Shown here piece after piece: positions 58,627 to 64,000 of a DNA stretch of 64,000 nucleotides. A program made the position numbers and the translations under genes. The notes below the pieces were generated by a model. The model ran no database searches, had not been told where the DNA came from, and saw nothing but the letters and a program-made list of their open reading frames with translations. The stretch covers positions 1 to 64,000 of the forward strand of contig NZ_JAGEPF010000003.1 of NCBI RefSeq assembly GCF_017573465.1, read 5' to 3'. The DNA is from Actinomadura violacea. GTDB lineage: Bacteria; Actinomycetota; Actinomycetes; Streptosporangiales; Streptosporangiaceae. Positions within the stretch are counted from its first letter, which is position 1. Every line of letters starts with the position of its first letter.

Positions 58627-59852
58627 TGGCGACGATGCGCCCGTCGGGCTCCGGCGCCTCCGGGGAGTACGACCCGTTCTCCCCGGAGGTGCTGGAGGAC
58701 CCGGCCTCCGCCCATCGCACGCTGCGGGGCGAGTGCCCGGTGCACCACCACGCGGGGTTCGGCGAGAAGGGCTTCTACACGCTGTCGCGGCACGCCGACG
58801 TCGCCGGGTTCTTCGGTGACTGGCGCCTCTGGTCGTCGGAGTGGGGCCAGGGCCCGATCTACGTGCGGGAGGGTGGGCTGAAGTCCGATCCGCCGGAGCA
58901 CACCGTCTACCGCAAGCCGGTGACGTCGGCGTTCACGGCCCGCCGCACCGCCGCCCTGGAGGGCTGGATCACCGCGACGGCCGGGGAGCTGATCGACGGC
59001 TTCGCCGCGGACGGCCGCGGTGACCTGTGCGCGTCGTTCGCGGTCCCGCTGCCCGTCCTGGTGATCGCCGAGATCCTCGGGGTGCCCGCGTCCGACCAGG
59101 CCGATTTCAAGAACTGGTCGGACCGGTTCATGGCGGGGCAGAACGCCGACGACCCGGCCGTCCAGGGCGCGGCGCGAGCCGAGATCGACGGCTACTTCTC
59201 CGGGATCCTGCGGCAACGGCGGGAGACGCTCGCCGCCGGCGGGCCGGAGGCGCTGCCGGACGACCTGCTCACCTCCCTCCTGACCGCCGAGCACGACGGC
59301 CGCCCGTTCACGGACGAGGAACTGCTGCCGCTGATCCTCCTCCTGCTGGTCGGAGGCAACGAGACGACCACCTCGCTGATCGCGAACGCGGTGTGGCGGC
59401 TCCTTGACCTGGGCCTATGGGAGGAGGTCCGGTCGCGTCCCGAACTGGTGGACGCGGCGGTGGAGGAGAGCCTCCGCTACGACCCGCCCGTCCTCGGCCT
59501 GTTCCGCACGAACACCCGGCCGGTCGTCCTGCACGGCGTCGAGATCCCGGAAGGCTCGAAGGTGCACGGCCTGTACGCGTCGGCCAACCGGGACCCGGAG
59601 GCATGGGACGACCCGGACACCTTCCGGCTGGACCGGGACGTCGACGACCTGCGGCGCCGCCACCTGTCGTTCGGCGTCGGGCAGTACCTGTGCCCGGGCG
59701 CGGCGCTGGCCCGCTTGGAGGCGCGGATCGCGCTGAGACTGCTCGGCGAGCGGCTGCCGGGCCTGCGCCTGGCGGGCGAGCCGACGCGCGTCGACTCGTT
59801 CATGATGTGGGGGCCGGCGACGCTACCGATCGTGTGGGACGCCCCTGCCTAG
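58626..59852 (+). CDS. Cytochrome P450
   Basis: 408 residues. I-helix LLLLLVGGNETTTSLIANAV, ExxR in VEESLRYDPPV, heme loop SFGVGQYLCPGAALARLEAR with ligand Cys356. Starts like typical soluble actinobacterial P450s (YDPFSPEVLEDPASAHRTLR). No ferredoxin is encoded nearby. Last gene of the operon, overlapping the amidohydrolase stop by one base. It likely hydroxylates the growth substrate or an intermediate. Confidence 0.92.
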   Translation: MATMRPSGSGASGEYDPFSPEVLEDPASAHRTLRGECPVHHHAGFGEKGFYTLSRHADVAGFFGDWRLWSSEWGQGPIYVREGGLKSDPPEHTVYRKPVTSAFTARRTAALEGWITATAGELIDGFAADGRGDLCASFAVPLPVLVIAEILGVPASDQADFKNWSDRFMAGQNADDPAVQGAARAEIDGYFSGILRQRRETLAAGGPEALPDDLLTSLLTAEHDGRPFTDEELLPLILLLLVGGNETTTSLIANAVWRLLDLGLWEEVRSRPELVDAAVEESLRYDPPVLGLFRTNTRPVVLHGVEIPEGSKVHGLYASANRDPEAWDDPDTFRLDRDVDDLRRRHLSFGVGQYLCPGAALARLEARIALRLLGERLPGLRLAGEPTRVDSFMMWGPATLPIVWDAPA

Positions 59853-59882
59853 AGTGCGCGGACGGGTTCCCCGGCGTGCCGG

Positions 59883-60650
59883 TCAGTCGAGGACGTGGCA
59901 CTGGGCGGCGGCGAGGTGGCGGTGCGCGGCGCGTTCGGCGCCCGCCGCGTCGCCCGCCGCGATCAGCTTGATCAGCCGCCGGTGCGCCTTCACGCCCTCG
60001 GCGCGCCGGTCGATGCCGGGGAACTCGCCGCGTCCGGCGGCGCCGCCGGCCCAGTCCTGCTCCGCGGCGCTCCAGAGCCGTTCGAGGGCGCCGACGGCCA
60101 CCGCCATCGCGGCGTTGCCGCAGGTGAACACGAGCTGGGCGTGGAAGTCGCGGGCCGCGCGGACGAAGCCGAGCGGGTCCTCCAGGTGGTCCTCGACGGC
60201 GCGCTGCGCCGTCTCCAGCGCGGGGAGCACGCCCGTCGCCCGGTCGGGGCGTTCGGCGCACAGCCCGGCGCAGACCGGTTCCAGCCGGGCGAGGGCGGCC
60301 GCGACGTCCTCGGGCGCGGACCGCCGGGACCGCAGCACCAGGTCGATGGCCTGCGCGGCCGTCTCGGTGCGGGGGGTGTGGACCACCGCGCCGCCCTTGT
60401 TGCCGCGCAGCACGGTGATGAGCCCCTCGGACTCCAGGATGCGCAGCGCCTCGCGCAGGGTCGGCTTGCTGACCCTGAACTCGGTGAGCAGGTCGTCCTG
60501 CGGCCCGATGACCTCGCCGTCGGCCAGCTTGCCGGTCACGATCCGTTCGCGGAGCAATGAGGCGACCATGGTGGCCAGACGGGGCTGCCGGATGCGCGTG
60601 TCGCGCGTTCCCTCCACCGAGCCCCCGGTCCTGAGCACTGTGGGCCCCAC
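59883..60650 (-). CDS. GntR family regulator, FadR/FCD type
   Basis: 255 residues. Winged helix: RLATMVASLLRERIVTGKLA, LLTEFRVSKPTLREALRILE, SEGLITVLRGNKGGAVV. The FCD domain has metal-type His residues (ARDFHAQLVFTCGN, KAHRRLIKLIAAGD, AAHRHLAAAQCHVLD). Convergent with the catabolic operon and upstream of the ligase on the same strand, so it probably represses the cluster until an acid ligand binds. Confidence 0.9.
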   Translation of the reverse strand: MGPTVLRTGGSVEGTRDTRIRQPRLATMVASLLRERIVTGKLADGEVIGPQDDLLTEFRVSKPTLREALRILESEGLITVLRGNKGGAVVHTPRTETAAQAIDLVLRSRRSAPEDVAAALARLEPVCAGLCAERPDRATGVLPALETAQRAVEDHLEDPLGFVRAARDFHAQLVFTCGNAAMAVAVGALERLWSAAEQDWAGGAAGRGEFPGIDRRAEGVKAHRRLIKLIAAGDAAGAERAAHRHLAAAQCHVLD

Positions 60651-60662
60651 AGAGGCCCCTAA

Positions 60663-60680
60663 CCTCTAAATTTTAGCACC
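60663..60680. promoter_or_regulatory. AT-rich site upstream of GntR gene
   Basis: CCTCTAAATTTTAGCACC, with the near-palindrome CTAAATTTTAG, lies just upstream of the GntR start in DNA that is otherwise almost all G and C. Autoregulation is likely. It is also close to the end of the ligase gene. Confidence 0.45.
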
Positions 60681-60742
60681 CGCAAGGCGGGACCCGGGCC
60701 CGCCGGCACCGCCTGCGCGGTGCCGGCGCCCGTGCACCTGTT

Positions 60743-62353
60743 TCAGTGGCCGAGGCGGCGGCGGATGTCGTCGCGCAACTCGCCCTTGGCGACCTTCCCG
60801 CCGGACGAGCGCGGCAGCCGGTCCAGCACGATGAGCCGCTCGGGATGCCACTCGCGCGACACGCCGCGCTCGGTCAGGTGGGCGGTGAGGTCGTCCAGGG
60901 TTAGGTCGCGGCCCGGACGCTGCTCCACGTAGACGCAGACGCGCTCGCCGAACACCTCGTCCGGCATCGCGACGGCCGCGGCGAGCGCGACCGCCGGGTG
61001 GGTCCCGACCTCCTCCTCGACGGCGGCGGCGCTGATGTTCTTGCCGCCCCGGATGATCAGGTCGCTCAGCCGGCCGACCACGCGCAGGCAGCCGTCGTCG
61101 TCGATCTCGACGATGTCGGCCATCAGCATCCAGCCGTCCGGGGTGAACAGCGACCGGTCGGCCTCCGGGTCCGCGTAGTAGCCGGGGCAGGTCGCGGGTC
61201 CCTTGCAGCCCGGCTGCCCGGGGCGTCCGCTGCCGGTGATGTCGGACCCGTCGGCCGGGTCGAACAGCCGGACCTTCATCTCCGGGATGAGCCTCCCCGC
61301 GGTGCGGAGCCGGACGTCGCGCGAGTCGTCCAGGGACGTGTAGCTGAGCGCGCCCGTCTCGTTCGACCCGTAGAACTGCAGGACCTTCGCGCCGGTGGTC
61401 TCCTCGAAGCGTGCCGCGCGCTCGTACGGGACGGCCTCGCCGCCGGTGAACATGCAGCGCAGCGAACTGAGATCGCGTTCCTTCTCCTCCTGGGCGTTCA
61501 GCAGCATGATGAACTGCGTGCTGACGCAGTGCAGGACGGTGACCCGGTGCCGCTCGATCAGGTCGAGCGCGGCGTGCGCGTCGAACCGCTCCATCAGCAC
61601 GGTCGGGACGCCGAGGGCGGCGGGCGAGAAGTGCGCCGTCCAGAGCCCGAAGCCGAACGGCGAGGGGACGGCGCCCATGAACACGTCCGAGGACGTCAGC
61701 GCGCCCGCGCGGCGCGCGAGGTCGTGGAAGTAGAACCAGCGGTTCTGGGTGTGGGCCACGCATTTGGGCAGCCCGGTCGTGCCCGAGGTCGAGTTGATGA
61801 TGGACAGCTCGTCCGCGCCGAGCGCCCGGCCGGCGATGCCGGCCTCGCGGGGGTCGACCGGCAGCCCGAGGCGGTCCACGACGACGCGGTCCACGACGAC
61901 GTGGTGGACGAGGTCGACGCCGTCGGCGCGCAGTTCCTCGACGAGGTCCGCCGACGGCTCGCCGCGGTGGTCGGCGAGCGTCACCAACGTCCGTGAGCCG
62001 GTCCGCTCCAGCAGGAACCGCAGCTCGCGGCGGCCCGCCCGCGCGCCCACGCCGACCAGGACGAGCCCGGCCTTCTCCGCGGCGACGGCGGTCACGTGCC
62101 AGGCGGGACCGTCCGGCAGCAGCGCCGCCACCCGCTCCCCCGGCGCCGCGCCGAGCGCGGCGAGGTGCCCGGCCAGCCTCGTGGAGTGCTCGTCGTAGTC
62201 CGCCCACGAGAGCGTCGCGTCCGGGGTGACGTAGGCGGCGTCGCCGGGCCGCAGCGCGGCGTGCCGGCGGACGTGATCCGCGACGGTCTCGGTTCCCCAC
62301 CAGCCGGCGGCCCGGTACGCCGAGACGGTCTCCCGGTCGAAAGGACTGGTCAC
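60743..62353 (-). CDS. AMP-binding acyl-CoA ligase
   Basis: 536 residues from GTG 62353 (VTSPFDRETVSAYRAAGWWG). This start has AAGGAGG six bases upstream. A longer reading from ATG 62395 lacks such a site. ANL-family motifs: A3 INSTSGTTGLPKCVAH, A5 QFYGSNETGALSY, A7 GWMLMADIVEIDDDG, A10 catalytic Lys in RSSGGKVAKGEL. The group activates aromatic or medium-chain acids. Divergent from livH; it would make the CoA ester of the imported acid. Confidence 0.9.
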   Translation of the reverse strand: MTSPFDRETVSAYRAAGWWGTETVADHVRRHAALRPGDAAYVTPDATLSWADYDEHSTRLAGHLAALGAAPGERVAALLPDGPAWHVTAVAAEKAGLVLVGVGARAGRRELRFLLERTGSRTLVTLADHRGEPSADLVEELRADGVDLVHHVVVDRVVVDRLGLPVDPREAGIAGRALGADELSIINSTSGTTGLPKCVAHTQNRWFYFHDLARRAGALTSSDVFMGAVPSPFGFGLWTAHFSPAALGVPTVLMERFDAHAALDLIERHRVTVLHCVSTQFIMLLNAQEEKERDLSSLRCMFTGGEAVPYERAARFEETTGAKVLQFYGSNETGALSYTSLDDSRDVRLRTAGRLIPEMKVRLFDPADGSDITGSGRPGQPGCKGPATCPGYYADPEADRSLFTPDGWMLMADIVEIDDDGCLRVVGRLSDLIIRGGKNISAAAVEEEVGTHPAVALAAAVAMPDEVFGERVCVYVEQRPGRDLTLDDLTAHLTERGVSREWHPERLIVLDRLPRSSGGKVAKGELRDDIRRRLGH

Positions 62354-62396
62354 AGGTGCCTCCTTGGCGTCCACGAGCTGCTCCGCAGTCAGCATT

Positions 62397-62427
62397 GTAA
62401 TAGCTAACTTTTAAACATAAGATCCCA
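62397..62427. promoter_or_regulatory. Divergent promoter/operator of ligase and livH
   Basis: An AT-rich island (TGTAATAGCTAACTTTTAAA then CATAAGATC) between the ligase and permease genes. TTTTAxxCATAAGAT resembles TTTTATAAGAT before the main operon (51897-51907). Probable GntR site and overlapping promoters. Confidence 0.5.
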
Positions 62428-62451
62428 CAAGAGCAGATCAGAAGGAGCCGG

Positions 62452-63324
62452 ATGTCTGCGCAACTGTGGGTCTCGGTCGTTCAGATCGGGTGCTTCTTCG
62501 GGATGGTGGCCCTCGGGTACTACCTCGTCCTCGAAGGAGCGGACTTGTTCAACTTCGCCCTCGGCCCGTTCGCGATGTTCTCGGGCCTGTCGGCGTCCTG
62601 GCTGATGGCCGAGCAGGGCTGGCCGCTCGGGCTCGCCGCCGTGCTCGGCATCGTGATCGCCGCGGCGCTCGCGGTCCTCACCGAGGTCGCGCTGGTGCGG
62701 CCGATCGACGCGCGCACCGACGGCGGCGAGCTGCCCTCGCTCATCGCGGTCGTCGCCGTCCTGTTCGCGGTCGAGCAGCTGGCCGGCACCCTGTTCGGGC
62801 GTCAGCTGCGGCCCGGCCGCTCATGGCTGCCCGACACCTCGCTCGACCTCGGTCCGGCGACGGTCGACGGGCAGACCCTCATCCTCATCGGATGCACCCT
62901 CGTCTCGTTCACCGGCGTGTGGCTGTGGATGCGCCGGTCCAAGTACGGCCGGATCCTGCGGGCGGTCGGCGGCAACCGGGAGGCCGCGCGCACCCTCGGC
63001 ATGCCCGTCGGACGCGTCCGGCTGGTCGCGTTCGCGCTCGCCGGCCTGATCGTCGGGCTCGCCGGGCAGCTGTTCTCGGCCAAGGCCGGCGTCAGCTTCC
63101 AGTCCGGCTTCGGGTGGGCGCTGTCGGGCTTCCTCGCCCTCGTCATCGGCGGCACCGGTTCGGTCTGGGCGCCGCTCGTCGGCGGCCTGCTCCTCGCCCT
63201 CGCGCAGACCCTCGTCCCCTACTACCTGGGGAGCGCGTCCCTCGACTACGCCGTCCTGGCCATCGCGATCCTGTTCTTCGCGCTGCGCCCCAACGGCCTG
63301 TTCGTTCGGAAGGTCCGGGTATGA
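62452..63324 (+). CDS. livH: Branched-chain amino acid ABC permease (LivH type)
   Basis: 290 residues, about eight membrane helices (VVQIGCFFGMVALGYYLVLE, LAAVLGIVIAAALAVLTEVA, GFLALVIGGTGSVWAPLVGG). The LivH motif GGNREAARTLGMPVGRVRLV is present. AGGAG six bases before the ATG; four-base overlap (ATGA) with the next gene. It should work with the lipoprotein at 55.3 kb. Confidence 0.9.
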   Translation: MSAQLWVSVVQIGCFFGMVALGYYLVLEGADLFNFALGPFAMFSGLSASWLMAEQGWPLGLAAVLGIVIAAALAVLTEVALVRPIDARTDGGELPSLIAVVAVLFAVEQLAGTLFGRQLRPGRSWLPDTSLDLGPATVDGQTLILIGCTLVSFTGVWLWMRRSKYGRILRAVGGNREAARTLGMPVGRVRLVAFALAGLIVGLAGQLFSAKAGVSFQSGFGWALSGFLALVIGGTGSVWAPLVGGLLLALAQTLVPYYLGSASLDYAVLAIAILFFALRPNGLFVRKVRV

Positions 63325-64000
63325 ACGCCGTATCGACGACACGGAAGGCGCCCCCCGGCCTGCCCGGCTGGGCCCGGTCCGCGGAGACCGGCCGGGTGCT
63401 CGGCACCCTCGCCCTCACCCTCGGCGTGATCGCCTGGGCCGGCGGCGACCTGTTCCGCCAGGACCTGGCGTTCCTCGGCGCCACCTACGCCCTGCTCGCG
63501 CTCGGCATGTACCTGCCGTTCAACCTGGCGGGCACGCTCTCGCTCGCCTACAGCGCCTACGTGGCGATCGGCGGGTACGCGGTCGGGCTCGTCGGGACGA
63601 AGACCGGCTGGCCGCTGCCCGTCGCCTACCTGCTCGGCGCCCTGGCGTCCGCCGCGCTCGCGGTCGTGCTCGGCTTCGCCACCCGCAGGCTGTCCGGCTT
63701 CTACCTGGCCGCGGTGACGATGCTGTTCGGCGTCGCGTTCCAGAGCTTCCTGCTGGACGCCAAGGACATCACCGGCGGCGCGGTCGGGATCGGCTCGATC
63801 CGCCCGCTGACGTTCTTCGGCGGCGAGCTGGACCGGCATGGCTTCATCGTCCTGACCCTGCTGATCGTGTGGCTCGTCGCGGTGGCCATCGACCGGATCC
63901 GCCGGTCACCGTTCGGGGTGACCCTGCAGAGCTCCCGCGACGTCCCCGCCGCGGTCGAGGCCGCGGGCGTCGGCGTGCCCGCGCTGCGGCTCGTCGCGCT
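63321..64000 (+). CDS. livM: Branched-chain amino acid ABC permease (LivM type), 5' part
   Basis: The first 226 codons are present and open to the window end. Helices include YALLALGMYLPFNLAGTLSL, AYSAYVAIGGYAVGLVG, and the LivM region YLAAVTMLFGVAFQSFLLDA with a GGAVGIGSI loop and RSPFGVTLQSSRDVPAAVEA. The LivF and LivG ATPases would be expected further right, possibly fused to the end of this gene as in many actinomycetes. Confidence 0.88.
   Translation, partial: MNAVSTTRKAPPGLPGWARSAETGRVLGTLALTLGVIAWAGGDLFRQDLAFLGATYALLALGMYLPFNLAGTLSLAYSAYVAIGGYAVGLVGTKTGWPLPVAYLLGALASAALAVVLGFATRRLSGFYLAAVTMLFGVAFQSFLLDAKDITGGAVGIGSIRPLTFFGGELDRHGFIVLTLLIVWLVAVAIDRIRRSPFGVTLQSSRDVPAAVEAAGVGVPALRLVA

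Noticed and set aside
62354..62395. Ligase start at the upstream ATG 62395
   Set aside because: No ribosome binding site there, while AAGGAGG stands six bases before the GTG at 62353 and the family begins at that point. A leaderless start cannot be fully excluded.

Overview
The window is very GC-rich, with codon positions, GTG starts and gene families typical of a filamentous actinomycete (Streptomyces or Actinomadura-like). I cannot fix the genus from sequence alone. No rRNA, tRNA, CRISPR array or phage structural gene was seen. About fifteen regulators occur in 64 kb (XRE, OmpR, TetR, MerR, LysR, AraC, WYL, CGNR, MarR, GntR). Most sit divergently beside one or two enzymes, with a visible inverted repeat between them. 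This is the usual look of an accessory region.

1-24 kb: small regulator/enzyme modules. These are XRE plus SDR; a DUF1062 gene; an NmrA-like reductase behind four 23-bp-phased dyads; a BceAB/drug-type ABC exporter (two permeases, one ATPase) divergent from an OmpR/histidine-kinase pair, with a 41-bp near-perfect palindrome between them; MerR plus P450; and TetR plus NTF2-like plus NmrA-like. Between them lie broken genes: a fused GbsR-like regulator and ABC permease remnant, a zinc-finger/resolvase pair, an FrsA-like fragment and a frameshifted secreted protein. A coiled-coil protein with a zinc-knuckle motif is divergent from a tyrosine recombinase at 21.1-24.1 kb.

24.4-34.5 kb: a 10,052-bp Tn3-family transposon. 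It has perfect 45-bp terminal inverted repeats (24408-24452 and 34415-34459) and a 5-bp target duplication AGGTA. It carries a TnpA broken by four one-base homopolymer indels, a LysR regulator, and a four-gene cargo operon (SDR, SDR, HSL-type esterase, quinone-oxidoreductase-like MDR). It also carries a 28-bp perfect palindrome upstream of a serine resolvase that has an early amber codon, and a small membrane-protein gene inserted within a duplicated end of the resolvase gene.

34.5-51 kb: more small modules (MurJ-like flippase, NTF2-like/AraC, WYL/VOC, CGNR/VOC/SRPBCC, nitroreductase/MarR, TipA-like MerR, metallo-hydrolase, MerR/methyltransferase, MerR/MDR reductase). They are interspersed with resolvase and MFS debris. 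At 50.4-51.2 kb a secreted double-psi beta-barrel protein lies behind what reads as a c-di-AMP (ydaO-type) riboswitch.

51.9-64 kb: a well-preserved catabolic cluster that looks like core genome of another style. A tightly packed seven-gene operon encodes a TPP enzyme, HD-domain protein, Zn alcohol dehydrogenase, branched-chain-type ABC substrate-binding lipoprotein, class II aldolase, ACMSD-like amidohydrolase and P450. A convergent FadR-type GntR and an acyl-CoA ligase follow. LivH and the start of LivM are divergent from the ligase. Together these would import, oxidise, decarboxylate or cleave, and CoA-activate an unknown organic acid. The substrate cannot be read from the sequence.
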